A DNA stretch of 64,000 bases. Source: Chloroflexota bacterium. Lineage in GTDB: Bacteria; Chloroflexota; Anaerolineae; Anaerolineales; Anaerolineaceae. This document shows, piece by piece, positions 53,033 through 61,598 of the stretch; position 1 is the first letter of the stretch; each line of letters begins with the position of its first letter. The translations under genes and the position numbers were made by a program. Below the pieces are notes generated by a model. The model saw only the letters and a list, made by a program, of their open reading frames with translations. It ran no database searches and was not told the origin of the DNA. The DNA is taken from positions 1 through 64,000 of the forward strand of contig JAJUJY010000005.1 of NCBI GenBank assembly GCA_029265085.1, written 5' to 3'.

Positions 53033-54309
53033 TACCAGGATTCGCTCGTTTCTTCACCCTGCCGGGGATACAAACGCTGGTGATGGACACCGGCCCGCAA
53101 TAAATGATGGTCGCTGTCTTCATACCGGATATCTTTGTCGATCACCCGGCGCTCTTTGGATGCAAATAAAACCACATCCGATTCAATCGTTCGGGCAGGA
53201 TACACAATCATGCCCGCGCCAATCCGGCAGTTATGCCCTACGCAGCCGCCCAAAACAGGCCGGTTGGCATCACGCAAAACGCCATTTGCATCCCGTGCGC
53301 GGATAACGGAAGGAACCAGGTTGTAATCCGTAAAGGTAGAACCTGCGCCAATAAAAGAATTTCTCCCCACCACACACATTTGCAGGCAGGTATTTTGCGC
53401 CACCATGCTGTTATCCATGATGGTGGTCATGAACAAGGAAGCCCGGAACGGCAAGAAAGTGCCGTCCCCTACCACCGAAAGCATCAGCTGGCAGCCTTGC
53501 GAAACATTGACATTATCCCCAATGATGCAGTTCTCAATCACTGCACCTGCGCCCACCGTCACATTATCACCAATCGTCGTTGGGCCGTGAATCACCGCCG
53601 AGGGATCGATTGAACAGTTGCGCCCAATTTGCACCAGCTTTGAACATTCCAGCACCTGGCGGCCTTCATACAGCGCAGCGCCCAGGACACCCAATTTGAA
53701 AAACGGGTCGCGGTTCAGGCGGTCTTCAAACCGCGCACCGCGGCCAAACAGGCCAAAAACGGTATCCGCAATAAAAATATGCACCCACGAGTCAATCGCA
53801 ATCATCGAGCGCAGCGGAACCTGATAAACCAGGTCACCCTGCTCGGAGGCCATATAGGTAGGCACATGATAATAGCCAATTTCTTTGGAGAGCATATCAA
53901 TAACCAGCGGTTCGGCATCAGGTTCCGGGCCGTTGGGGTAATACCATAAATCTGCCAGATAGAAATCACCGGCAGGGGTATAGGAAGCAGAAAGCGGCAG
54001 GCAGTGCTCACGAAAAGCAGGGTCCTTGCTGGAGAAGGCTGCCCGAACCGCCCGCCCATGATGCTTCGCCTCACGAATAAACGCATCGATATAATCCTGG
54101 TCAAACAGTAGGTTATCGCGGTACACCAGGCAGGGTTCATGCGTTTGCGGCAGACGCGCTTCGGCGGGTAATTCCAATTCATGCGTGGTATAAGGAGCAA
54201 GCACATCCCGCTGAAAGAGCCACAACGGCTTATTCAAAACTCGCAGATCGCGCGCGCGCTCATTGAATGGCGACAGATAACGCGGACACTGCAAAATAAT
54301 TTTAAACAT
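53032..54309 (-). CDS. Left-handed beta-helix (hexapeptide repeat) protein
   Basis: A 425-residue protein. The first 220 residues have no recognised domain (it begins FKIILQCPRYLSPFNERARDL). From about 225 to 375 it has hexapeptide repeats typical of a left-handed beta-helix: VQIGRNCSIDPSAVIHGPTTIGDNVTVGAG (partly listed) and VVGRNSFIGAGSTFTD, then GGCVGHNCRIGAGMIVYPARTI. Such domains are in acyl- and nucleotidyl-transferases; here the N-terminal part does not show a nucleotidyltransferase signature. In this operon it could modify a lipid or act as a scaffold. AAGGA precedes ATG 54309. Confidence 0.82.
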   Translation of the reverse strand: MFKIILQCPRYLSPFNERARDLRVLNKPLWLFQRDVLAPYTTHELELPAEARLPQTHEPCLVYRDNLLFDQDYIDAFIREAKHHGRAVRAAFSSKDPAFREHCLPLSASYTPAGDFYLADLWYYPNGPEPDAEPLVIDMLSKEIGYYHVPTYMASEQGDLVYQVPLRSMIAIDSWVHIFIADTVFGLFGRGARFEDRLNRDPFFKLGVLGAALYEGRQVLECSKLVQIGRNCSIDPSAVIHGPTTIGDNVTVGAGAVIENCIIGDNVNVSQGCQLMLSVVGDGTFLPFRASLFMTTIMDNSMVAQNTCLQMCVVGRNSFIGAGSTFTDYNLVPSVIRARDANGVLRDANRPVLGGCVGHNCRIGAGMIVYPARTIESDVVLFASKERRVIDKDIRYEDSDHHLLRAGVHHQRLYPRQGEETSESW

Positions 54310-54321
54310 TGCCGCAGTCCT

Positions 54322-54948
54322 TTAATCCAGTGCGCGCTGGTCGATTTGGAAAACGCAGGCTTCCGCACCGCAAGACCGGCATTGGAGTTCAGTCACCTGG
54401 TAATATTTCCCGCCGCTGGCCCAGGATAAATATTCCTGCAGAAAACCCGCCGTAAAATGGCACAGACTGCTCTCGCTTTGCTGATCCAGGCATTCAGGGC
54501 AATTTTCCACCCGCCAGAACCAGTTCCGCCCGTCATTCTCTACCTGAACATCCAGGCCGCATTGTTCGCGCAGCATTTCCGCGATTCGTTCCAGACCTTT
54601 TCCCAGGCGAATACGGCTGGGCAGCAAACGATATTCCATCGTCTCAAAGCCTAACAACTCGCCATATTTCCGCAGAAAATAACCAAAGCCAGCCCGGCCA
54701 GAACGCAGCGCAATTCCGCGCGCTCCCCGCGGTCCATAGACTTTATCAGCGGCAATATGTAAAGCTTTAATATCGCCCGGTTCCAATAGCACAGAAGAAC
54801 CTGCTGTGGGATTCTTTTCCATCAGGCCGTCACTCAATGCCCGGTGAATTAAGGCATTTAAGCCTGCCTGGGCAATCATTTCCTGCACCCCCTCAACAAC
54901 AATTTTTGAAATCAAATTGGAACAGCGCAGGGTCGTATCAATACTCAT
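54322..54948 (-). CDS. V4R-domain protein with cysteine cluster
   Basis: A 208-residue protein. The C-terminal V4R domain (about 110-205; CHFTAGFLQEYLSWASGGKYY, in part) is a predicted small-molecule binding fold. It carries Cys150, Cys153, Cys163, Cys190, Cys193 and Cys198 (CRSCGAEAC), as in V4R proteins that bind metal or hydrocarbons. The N-terminal part (1-100) is helical and may dimerise. It overlaps the preceding hydrolase gene by ATGA. It is probably the ligand- or redox-sensing component of the signalling operon. Its ligand is unknown. Confidence 0.88.
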   Translation of the reverse strand: MSIDTTLRCSNLISKIVVEGVQEMIAQAGLNALIHRALSDGLMEKNPTAGSSVLLEPGDIKALHIAADKVYGPRGARGIALRSGRAGFGYFLRKYGELLGFETMEYRLLPSRIRLGKGLERIAEMLREQCGLDVQVENDGRNWFWRVENCPECLDQQSESSLCHFTAGFLQEYLSWASGGKYYQVTELQCRSCGAEACVFQIDQRALD

Positions 54949-55745
54949 AGGGGTTTCTCAATTTTTTGGTCCAGAAAATCCTTCAACTTTGCCTGGAAGG
55001 GCTGCGGTTCGTCCAACATAATGAAATGCCCGGCGTTCTTAAACCGCTCAATCCGCGCTGAAGGCACACCCGCCAGAAGCGGCTGCCACTGCCTGGGATG
55101 AACAATATTATCCCGATCGCCAAACATTCCCATCACAGGTACATTGATTTGATGAAGGGCAGGGCGCAGGTCAGTACGGCGCAGCGAGGCAATGCTGTTG
55201 AGGAAGGATTCAAGGGTTGTCCGCGAAAGGTCGCGGTCCATCATGTCTGGAAAATTTGGGTCACGGCATATGAAAGGAGATGCAACCCGCATGCCAGCCC
55301 GAAAGACACCAAACAGGCTAAACAACAAAAAGGCGATCACCCGCTGCCCCGCCAGTTTGAGCGGGAACGCTAATGACGATCCCACAATCGGCGAGCCAAT
55401 GATGACCACTTTTTCCACACGTTCCGGATAACGCAGCGCCACCGAAAGGCTAACTGTGCCCCCCATACTGTGACCAACCAGCGGCGCGCTCACAATACCC
55501 AGCTTATCCATAAATTGATCCACCAGGTTAATAAAATCATCCACCTGGTATGTATCCAGTTTGCGTCCGGATTCACCAAACCCCCAAAAATCCAGTGCAT
55601 AAGTGCGGTAAGACTGCCCCAGGTAAGTCATCGTCTCTTGCCATAACCCCCAGGAGCCTAACCAGCCGTGCAACAAAATAACAGGCTTACCTTTGCCGTA
55701 AACTTCGTAGTGTAAGATACCCTGGTCTGTTGTGATGGATGACAC
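54945..55745 (-). CDS. Alpha/beta hydrolase, intact catalytic triad
   Basis: A 266-residue alpha/beta hydrolase. The oxyanion region is PVILLHGWLGSWGLW, the nucleophile is Ser93 in VGHSMGG, the acid is in GMFGDRDNIVH, and the His is in NAGHFIMLDEP. It is related to the Gly-variant protein at 43820 (both have LHGWxGSW and xLDFWGFGxS-like segments), so the operon holds a likely active and a likely inactive pair. The start is GTG 55745 with no ribosome site. A stem GGGCAAA/TTTGCCC lies between it and the GTPase gene. Substrate unknown. Confidence 0.9.
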   Translation of the reverse strand: MSSITTDQGILHYEVYGKGKPVILLHGWLGSWGLWQETMTYLGQSYRTYALDFWGFGESGRKLDTYQVDDFINLVDQFMDKLGIVSAPLVGHSMGGTVSLSVALRYPERVEKVVIIGSPIVGSSLAFPLKLAGQRVIAFLLFSLFGVFRAGMRVASPFICRDPNFPDMMDRDLSRTTLESFLNSIASLRRTDLRPALHQINVPVMGMFGDRDNIVHPRQWQPLLAGVPSARIERFKNAGHFIMLDEPQPFQAKLKDFLDQKIEKPL

Positions 55746-55770
55746 GTTTTTTTATACTTTGCGGGCAAAC

Positions 55771-56310
55771 TCAGGATTTGCCCCCCTCCATTTCCGCAAG
55801 GATACTATACAGCAATTCCAGCAGCACGTTCTTGACGGTTGCTTTATCTCTGGCGACACAAGGCAGGAACTTTACCTTGGGGTCTAAGCGCAGTGCCACG
55901 CGCATATCTTCAAGGTCCCAGGCATCTTCCCGGTCTTGTTTATTTGCAGCCACCACATAAGGCGTTGGTGCGTAGGCGCGGAATGTTTCCAAAATGCTGC
56001 GTGCTTCGCGGAAAGTTTCAGGGCGGGTACTGTCCACCATAACAATAAAGCCCAACATACCCTCTGAGAGAATTTCCCACATGAAATCAAATCGTTTTTG
56101 TCCCGGAGTGCCGAATAAATACAGGATCAGGTCGTCATCTACTGTAATACGGCCGAAATCCATGGCCACCGTCGTATTTTCTTTTACTTTTTCCACATCC
56201 GAAGAAATTTTCCGCTCGGTGGAAACTACGTCAATTTCACTCACAGCACGAATGAATTCGGTTTTACCGGCATTAAACGGTCCGGTGACTACGATTTTGA
56301 CTGTCTGCAT
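55771..56310 (-). CDS. Ras/MglA-like small GTPase
   Basis: A 179-residue GTPase. G1 is GPFNAGKT (10-17), the G3 region is FGTPGQKRFDFMWE (66-79) with Gln71 at the Ras Gln61 position, and G4 is NKQD (123-126). The D-x-x-G element appears as TPGQ after LYLFG, as in MglA and related bacterial GTPases. These act as molecular switches on polarity or signalling complexes. No MglB/roadblock partner is encoded here; the DUF4388 protein upstream may play that part. AAGGA precedes ATG 56310. Confidence 0.93.
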   Translation of the reverse strand: MQTVKIVVTGPFNAGKTEFIRAVSEIDVVSTERKISSDVEKVKENTTVAMDFGRITVDDDLILYLFGTPGQKRFDFMWEILSEGMLGFIVMVDSTRPETFREARSILETFRAYAPTPYVVAANKQDREDAWDLEDMRVALRLDPKVKFLPCVARDKATVKNVLLELLYSILAEMEGGKS

Positions 56311-56335
56311 TCGATAATGTCCTTCGGTGTAAGGG

Positions 56336-57151
56336 TTAGATAGATCGGATCCGGCTGATCAAACGGTTTACAAGTGATACCTGCTCCTCTTTATTCTGGG
56401 TCGGGAAAGACCGGGCCGGAATAGAAGGAGGAGCACCGCCGGGGCGAATAATTTCCACCAGCCCAGCCTGCAATAAAGCATAAACAACCCGGCGAATTTC
56501 CAGATCGTTCATCTTGGTCGTATGGGCGATCTGACGCATCGTGTTTTTGGGATTTACATAAGAAACGACCCGCCATTCCTCAACACTCAAATTCACATTG
56601 CGCAGATTGGTCCCTGGCCGGTCAGTAAATTTCAATGCCATATCCAAACTGGGGATTTCTTCCTGGAGCTGCTCCCATTCTCGCAGCTGCCGGGAACCTT
56701 CAATGATTAAATTCTCCAGGTCAATTCGTACCGGAATTTTCCCCACCGGCATTGGGCTGTCCTGGTCAAAACGGAAGAAGCCTTCCACCCAGGTAAACAA
56801 CCTGCGAACCACACTGATAGCATATTGCTGCAAGCTTTCTAAGATATCCCCCTGGCTTAAATAGCCAGCATTAATCAACAGGAGGCCAATTTCTTTATCC
56901 GACATCTGCCGGGTGCGCTCGCGAATCAAGCTTGCCTGGCGCGGGGTGATCTTTTTATTGCGCTCCAGGATAGACGCAAGGCCGCTGTCCTCTTGCCCAA
57001 TTTGGGCAAAGGCCAGCTTCCCATCACGAAACGCAATCTGAGCCACTTCGCCCGGTCCTTCAATTACCAAAGTTCCGGTTTTATGTGCCAGATTAACTAA
57101 ATTGAGCAGTTGGGTAATTGTGAAATCGCGGAGGTTGCCCCTTAGAGCCAT
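56336..57151 (-). CDS. DUF4388 (PATAN-like) protein
   Basis: A 271-residue cytoplasmic protein and first gene of the operon. Residues about 1-100 match the DUF4388/PATAN domain (ALRGNLRDFTITQLLNLVNL, then GTLVIEGPGEVAQIAFRDGKL). The middle has a helical part (MSDKEIGLLLINAGYLSQGDILESLQQYA, in part). The C-terminal part (about 185-240) looks like a winged helix (MRQIAHTTKMNDLEIRRVVYALLQAG). In other phyla DUF4388 proteins occur with small GTPases and receivers. GAGG precedes ATG 57151. Confidence 0.9.
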   Translation of the reverse strand: MALRGNLRDFTITQLLNLVNLAHKTGTLVIEGPGEVAQIAFRDGKLAFAQIGQEDSGLASILERNKKITPRQASLIRERTRQMSDKEIGLLLINAGYLSQGDILESLQQYAISVVRRLFTWVEGFFRFDQDSPMPVGKIPVRIDLENLIIEGSRQLREWEQLQEEIPSLDMALKFTDRPGTNLRNVNLSVEEWRVVSYVNPKNTMRQIAHTTKMNDLEIRRVVYALLQAGLVEIIRPGGAPPSIPARSFPTQNKEEQVSLVNRLISRIRSI

Positions 57152-57189
57152 GTGTTAGCCTCAAAGCGTGATATATACACCATTTCAGA

Positions 57190-57219
57190 ATTATACATTA
57201 CTCTAAAGGCCAGCGTCAA
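57190..57219 (-). promoter_or_regulatory. Promoter of the nine-gene signalling operon
   Basis: TTGACG (57219-57214) and TATAAT (57195-57190) are 18 bp apart. The leader to the start at 57151 is about 32 bases. No operator-like repeat is obvious. Confidence 0.8.
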
Positions 57220-57296
57220 TTAAAATACCCGCCGCTTCCCCTCCGAACACCTTACAGTCCTGTTGGGTGTGGAGTATGCAGTGTCAAACGAAAAGG

Positions 57297-57302
57297 TATA
57301 AT
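57297..57302 (+). promoter_or_regulatory. -10 box of the lipid kinase gene
   Basis: A perfect TATAAT in the divergent gap. No convincing -35 box is seen. No ribosome site lies before ATG 57336. Confidence 0.45.
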
Positions 57303-57335
57303 ACGACCATCTCTCGATGATCACAGGCGCAAACC

Positions 57336-58256
57336 ATGTCCATAAAAACGTTCGTCCTCTGCAACCCCCTTGCGAATCAAGGTAACGCAAAAAAAATCAT
57401 CGATGTTCTGCGCCCGCTCACCAGCGGCGATCAAACGATCACCTGGCATGAGACCCAATATTACCAGCACAGCCTTGAATTGACTGCGCAGGCTATTCAA
57501 GAGCAGGCGCAGCGGATTGTTGCCATCGGTGGAGATGGAACCATTCACGAGGTGGTCAATGGGTTAATGCGTGTGGATTCCGCCCGGCGGCCCAGCCTGG
57601 GTATTGTACCGGTCGGCTCCGGTAACGATTTTGCCAAAGCGCTTGCGATTCCGGCCAATCCGCAGGCCGCATTGCAAACCGCTCTAGGCACAGCAGCCCG
57701 CCCAATCGATATCGGATTGATTCAAGACGAGACAGGCCGCTCCGAATATTGGACCAATTCGTTAGGCATCGGTTTTGATGCCATCGTAAATATCCGCTCC
57801 CGGCAGGTGACCTATGCGCGCGGCTTCGGCATTTATTTAATCGCCGCTTTGCAAACCATTCTCTATAATCACAACCCCATCTTCGTTCAGGCAGAAGAGG
57901 ATGGGCGTATCTGGCAAGACCGCCTGATTATGATGGTAATTGGCAACGGCCGCCGGGAAGGTGGCGCATTTTGGATCGCCCCAGAAGCACATCTGAATGA
58001 TGGACTTTTGGATTATGCCACCGTCCAGCGCATCTCTCGTTTGCAAATGCTCCTGACAATCCCTCATTTTATGCGCGGAACCCATACCAGCCTGAAATAT
58101 ATTTCCACAGGCCGCTTCAAGCGATTACAATTAACAGCAAACTTGCCCCTGCGCATCCATACCGATGGAGAAATCTATGCGGGCATGGATTCCAGGCTGC
58201 AAAAAATCGTCATCGAGTCTGTTCCAGGTGCAGTGCAAATTGCCCTGTCTGCCTGA
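57336..58256 (+). CDS. Diacylglycerol/lipid kinase family protein (YegS/DagK-like)
   Basis: A 306-residue lipid kinase. The ATP-site motif is GGDGT (65-69) in IVAIGGDGTIHEVVNGL, and VPVGSGNDFAKAL (92-104) is the second family hallmark. The C-terminal part (about 140-300) is the beta-sandwich lid with QDRLIMMVIGNGRREGG. Members phosphorylate diacylglycerol, undecaprenol-type or sphingoid substrates; specificity is not evident. It is divergent from the signalling operon, so any regulatory link is speculative. Confidence 0.92.
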   Translation: MSIKTFVLCNPLANQGNAKKIIDVLRPLTSGDQTITWHETQYYQHSLELTAQAIQEQAQRIVAIGGDGTIHEVVNGLMRVDSARRPSLGIVPVGSGNDFAKALAIPANPQAALQTALGTAARPIDIGLIQDETGRSEYWTNSLGIGFDAIVNIRSRQVTYARGFGIYLIAALQTILYNHNPIFVQAEEDGRIWQDRLIMMVIGNGRREGGAFWIAPEAHLNDGLLDYATVQRISRLQMLLTIPHFMRGTHTSLKYISTGRFKRLQLTANLPLRIHTDGEIYAGMDSRLQKIVIESVPGAVQIALSA

Positions 58257-58279
58257 TTTCTCCATCACAAGGAAGGTAA

Positions 58280-59917
58280 ATGCCCGACCTGCTTCACACC
58301 CTTCAAGGACATGACCTGGGTTTCCTGAAAATGGTAGCCGGATTATGGGGCATGGACCTCAACGCCCCGGACGTTCGCACGGCACTACCCGCCCTGACCG
58401 GCACCCTGCTTAACCCATCGCTGGTGCCGGAAGTGGTTGAAGCTCTGCCGAATCCGGCCCAACAGGCCTTGCAAGCGATCCTGGCCAACGAAGGACGTAT
58501 GTCCTGGCCGCAGTTTTGCCGCAAGTTTGGCGAAGTCCGCACGATGGGCACCGCCCGCCGCGACCGGGAACGCCCGGACCTGAAACCCGTTTCACCCGCA
58601 GAAATGCTCTGGTACCGCGCATTGATTGGGCGGGCTTTCTTAAACGTCACCCCTGAACCGCAAGAATTTGCCTATATCCCGGATGACCTGGTGGAACTGC
58701 TGCCCTCGCTGGCTGCATCCATCGAACAGCCGTTAGGCCGGCCTGCTTCGCGGTTGGAATGCGCCCACCCAATCCCCGCCAATGACCATATCCTCGATCA
58801 GGCCTGCACCTTGCTGGCCGCGCTGCGCATGGGCAGTGAGATTGATAACCTGCCAATCGAAGAAAATATCCCCCGCCCGATCTTACAGCGCTTGCTGTAC
58901 GCCGCGAATTTATTAGACGCGAACCAACTTCCGCAGCCCGAACCGGTGCGCAAGTTTTTGGAAGCCCCGCGCGGGCAGGCGCTGGCCACCTTGGCCGAAG
59001 CCTGGATGCAGTCCACAAACTTCAACGAACTGCGTTTGCTGCCCGGCCTGGTCTGCGAAGGGGAATGGATCAACACCCCGCTGCAAACCCGCCATTTCCT
59101 GCTCAACCTGCTCAGCCACCTGCCGCAAGATAACTGGTGGAGCCTTTCAGCATTTACCAGTGCAGTACGCGAACAGAATCCCGACTTTCAGCGTCCCGCC
59201 GGGGATTACGATTCCTGGTTCATCCGCAAGGCCGACAGCGACCAGTATTTGCGCGGATTTGCCAGTTGGGACGAGGTGGAAGGAGCCTTAATCCGCTTCC
59301 TGATTACCGGCCCAATGCACTGGCTGGGGATCTACGAATTAGCCGCGCCTGAACCCGGCGCGCTGCCAACCGCCTTTCGCCCGACCGCCTGGGCTGCCAG
59401 CCTGTGGCACGGGCAGCCGCCTGCCGGTTTGCGCGTTGAAGAGGCCAGCCTGAAAGTTCTGGCAGACGGCCGCCTGGTATTGCCCGAACTGACCCCGCGC
59501 CCGGTGCGCTACCAGATTGCCCGCTTTGGCCGCTGGCTGCCGCCCGTTCACGGCGAATACACCTACCTGCTCACCCCCGAATCACTGGAGCGCGCGCGCC
59601 AGCAAGGGCTGAAACCAGCTCACTTGCTCAGCCTGCTGCGCAAACACGCGGTTGGCCCGCTGCCGCCCACCCTACTGCAGGCTTTGGATCGCTGGGAACA
59701 ATCTGGCGTGCAGGCGCGCATCGAACGCGTGACTCTCTTGCGCACCACCTCCCCCGAGGTCATGGCTGCCATCCGGCGCTCGCGCGCGGCACGTTTTTTG
59801 GCAGAAGCGTTGAATGACACCACCGTCATCGTCCGCCCCGGCGCTGAAGAAGCCCTGCTGCGTGCCCTGGCCGAAACAGGCTACCTGGCTGCAGCACAAA
59901 TAACCGGCGAGAAGTAG
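58280..59917 (+). CDS. Helicase-associated-domain (XPB_DRD/Helicase_C_3-like) protein
   Basis: A 545-residue protein without a P-loop. The C-terminal part (about 405-540; LLTPESLERARQQGL, then VTLLRTTSPEVMAAIRRSRAARFLAEAL, in part, then VRPGAEEALLRALAETGY) matches the helicase-associated XPB-like damage recognition domain found in bacterial proteins of this kind. The N-terminal 400 residues are largely helical. Because the ATPase modules are absent it may be a DNA-associated accessory protein. AAGGAAGG lies just before ATG 58280, and the gene follows the lipid kinase by 23 bases, so both are likely co-transcribed. Confidence 0.75.
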   Translation: MPDLLHTLQGHDLGFLKMVAGLWGMDLNAPDVRTALPALTGTLLNPSLVPEVVEALPNPAQQALQAILANEGRMSWPQFCRKFGEVRTMGTARRDRERPDLKPVSPAEMLWYRALIGRAFLNVTPEPQEFAYIPDDLVELLPSLAASIEQPLGRPASRLECAHPIPANDHILDQACTLLAALRMGSEIDNLPIEENIPRPILQRLLYAANLLDANQLPQPEPVRKFLEAPRGQALATLAEAWMQSTNFNELRLLPGLVCEGEWINTPLQTRHFLLNLLSHLPQDNWWSLSAFTSAVREQNPDFQRPAGDYDSWFIRKADSDQYLRGFASWDEVEGALIRFLITGPMHWLGIYELAAPEPGALPTAFRPTAWAASLWHGQPPAGLRVEEASLKVLADGRLVLPELTPRPVRYQIARFGRWLPPVHGEYTYLLTPESLERARQQGLKPAHLLSLLRKHAVGPLPPTLLQALDRWEQSGVQARIERVTLLRTTSPEVMAAIRRSRAARFLAEALNDTTVIVRPGAEEALLRALAETGYLAAAQITGEK

Positions 59918-60001
59918 CTTTGAAGTGGAGTATAATCAAACCAGATCCCATCAAGGGGTCAATCGGGCTTGCATTTTCCAAATTCCACACCTGAGGTAAA
60001 C

Positions 60002-61186
60002 ATGTCAAATCGATTAAACTGGGTCCAACAAGAAATCGATAGCTTGAAGGAAAACGGTCTGTATAATCGCATCCGGACATTAAGCTCCCCGCAGGGCGCC
60101 TGGCTGGTTGTTGACGGCAAAAAAGTGCTTAACTTTTGCTCGAATAACTACCTGGGACTGGCGAACCACCCGCGCATCGTTTCCGCCGCACGCGATATTT
60201 TAGAAAAATACGGGGTTGGCCCGGGCGCAGTCCGTTCCATCGCCGGCACAATGGACATCCACCTGGAATTAGAACGCCGCCTGGCCAAATTCAAGGGCGT
60301 CGAGTCGGCCATCACCTTCCAATCCGGGTTCACCGCCAACCTGGCCACCATCCCGGCGCTGGTCAGCAAAGAAGACGTGATTTTCTCCGATGAACTCAAT
60401 CACGCCAGCATCATCGACGGCAGCCGCCTGTCCGGCGCAAAGATCATCCGCTTTGCCCACGCTGACCCGGCTGACCTGGACCGCGTGATCCGCGAAAATG
60501 AAGGCACCTATCGCCGCGCGCTGGTCATCACCGACGGCGTTTTCAGCATGGACGGCGATATTGCTCCGCTGGATAAAATTTACGAAGTCACCAACGCTCA
60601 CGACATCATGCTGATGGTCGATGATGCGCACGGTGAAGGCGTGATGGGTAAGGGCGGCCGCGGTATTGTCGATCACTTTGGCCTGCACGGCAAAGTGGAC
60701 GTGGAAGTTGGCACCCTCTCCAAGGCCTTTGGTGCGGTTGGCGGCGTTGTTGCCGGTAATCCCGTCATCATTGAATGGCTGCGCCAGCGCGGACGCCCCT
60801 TCCTGTTCTCCTCAGCGGTTACCCCGCCGGATGTGGCCGCCTGCCTGGCTGCCGTGGACCTGCTCGAAGAATCCACCGAGCTGGTGGACCGCCTGTGGGA
60901 CAATGCCAAATACTTCAAGGGTGAAATGGCCAAACTGGGCTTCAACACCGGCAATTCCGTCACCCCCATCACCCCGATCATGCTCGGTGAAGCGCCGCTT
61001 GCACAGCAGTTCAGCCGCGAGCTGTACGAAGAAGGTGTGTTTGCCATGTCGATTGGCTTCCCCACCGTACCGCGTGGCAAGGCGCGCATCCGCGTGATGA
61101 TCTCCGCCGCCCACAGCCGGGCAGACCTGGACCAGGGTCTGGAGGCCTTCGCCAAAGTCGGGCGCAAGCTGAGCGTCATCGCCTAA
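60002..61186 (+). CDS. kbl: Glycine C-acetyltransferase / alpha-oxoamine synthase family
   Basis: A 394-residue PLP enzyme. The PLP-binding lysine is Lys241 in [12 protein letters not shown]. Family markers include [38 protein letters not shown] and [11 protein letters not shown]. It condenses glycine or alanine with an acyl-CoA; the best match by motif and length is 2-amino-3-ketobutyrate CoA ligase (glycine C-acetyltransferase) from threonine catabolism, but 8-amino-7-oxononanoate synthase (biotin) is a close relative. No threonine dehydrogenase or biotin gene is adjacent. GAGG precedes ATG 60002; an in-frame upstream ATG is less likely. Confidence 0.88.
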   Translation: MSNRLNWVQQEIDSLKENGLYNRIRTLSSPQGAWLVVDGKKVLNFCSNNYLGLANHPRIVSAARDILEKYGVGPGAVRSIAGTMDIHLELERRLAKFKGVESAITFQSGFTANLATIPALVSKEDVIFSDELNHASIIDGSRLSGAKIIRFAHADPADLDRVIRENEGTYRRALVITDGVFSMDGDIAPLDKIYEVTNAHDIMLMVDDAHGEGVMGKGGRGIVDHFGLHGKVDVEVGTLSKAFGAVGGVVAGNPVIIEWLRQRGRPFLFSSAVTPPDVAACLAAVDLLEESTELVDRLWDNAKYFKGEMAKLGFNTGNSVTPITPIMLGEAPLAQQFSRELYEEGVFAMSIGFPTVPRGKARIRVMISAAHSRADLDQGLEAFAKVGRKLSVIA

Positions 61187-61204
61187 ATTTAATCTTGTTT
61201 AACC

Positions 61205-61240
61205 AAAGTGCATGTGGTGTTGAACCGCATGCACTTTTTA
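61205..61240 (+). terminator. Intrinsic terminator after the kbl-like gene
   Basis: AAGTGCATG (61206-61214) pairs with CATGCACTT (61228-61236), then TTT. An inner G-G-T/A-C-C pairing extends the stem. Confidence 0.85.
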
Positions 61241-61250
61241 TATTCCCCCC

Positions 61251-61279
61251 TTGACACAACGGAATTAAATGAGTATCCT
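61251..61279 (+). promoter_or_regulatory. Promoter of the putative structured RNA
   Basis: TTGACA (61251-61256) and TATCCT (61274-61279) are 17 bp apart. It immediately follows the kbl-like terminator, so transcription restarts here. The predicted start is about 61286. Confidence 0.7.
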
Positions 61280-61333
61280 GAGGGAGGTTTGAGGAATCTC
61301 AACGATTTTATCTCGAAAGGAGGCGCACAACTG

Positions 61334-61390
61334 ATGTCACGGATCACACTTCGTTTTCACACGAAATTATTTTGTGCGCCTTGTGGATAA
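61334..61390 (+). CDS. 18-codon ORF inside the structured RNA
   Basis: ATG 61334 to TAA 61390, encoding 18 residues with Arg, His and two Cys (CAPCG end). A strong AAAGGAGG site (61317-61324) lies nine bases upstream. Part of that site is inside the 61321-61330/61372-61381 stem, so folding could hide it. It may be a leader peptide or chance. No matching biosynthetic codon run is evident. Confidence 0.4.
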   Translation: MSRITLRFHTKLFCAPCG

Positions 61391-61426
61391 CGCGCTGAGA
61401 AGCCGTTGATTCAATTGTGTCATTCC

Positions 61427-61458
61427 ATGCCACAGGCGCTGCCTGTGGCATTTTTTTT
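61427..61458 (+). terminator. Strong intrinsic terminator (first of a pair)
   Basis: GCCACAGGC (61429-61437) and GCCTGTGGC (61441-61449) form a perfect 9-bp stem with a GCT loop, followed by A and eight Ts. Confidence 0.93.
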
Positions 61459-61462
61459 GCCT

Positions 61463-61492
61463 GCCGCAGGATTAGAACCTGCGGCCTTTTTT
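61463..61492 (+). terminator. Strong intrinsic terminator (second of a pair)
   Basis: GCCGCAGG (61463-61470) and CCTGCGGC (61478-61485) form an 8-bp stem followed by CTTTTTT. Tandem terminators separate the RNA from the RIO kinase gene. Confidence 0.9.
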
Positions 61493-61598
61493 AAACCGGT
61501 GGACAAAACCTTGAAACCAAACTTTTTTTCTGTGAAATCAAGAGCCTTATCCGGCTCCATCACGCAATCGAACAAACTATCACGCAAGGATAAGATAT

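Larger units (their letters stand above)
61286..61458 (+). ncRNA. Putative structured small RNA or attenuated leader
   Basis: About 172 bases between a promoter and a strong terminator. Outer pairing: GAAT (61294-61297) and CAACG (61300-61304) with CGTTGATTC (61404-61412). Next, TCTC (61311-61314) with GAGA (61397-61400). Inner stem: ten pairs between 61321-61330 and 61372-61381 (GGCGCACAA with TTGTGCGCC). A small hairpin TTCGT/ACGAA lies at 61350-61365. The result is a long rod with an asymmetric internal loop. The RNA also contains an 18-codon ORF with a Shine-Dalgarno sequence. Resemblance to 6S-type rods is loose, and no named family is recognised. Confidence 0.5.

Noticed and set aside
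61208..61390. A longer 60-codon frame ending at the same stop as the 18-codon ORF
   Set aside because: Its upper part lies inside the kbl-like terminator and the promoter of the RNA, so only the short form with AAAGGAGG is plausible.
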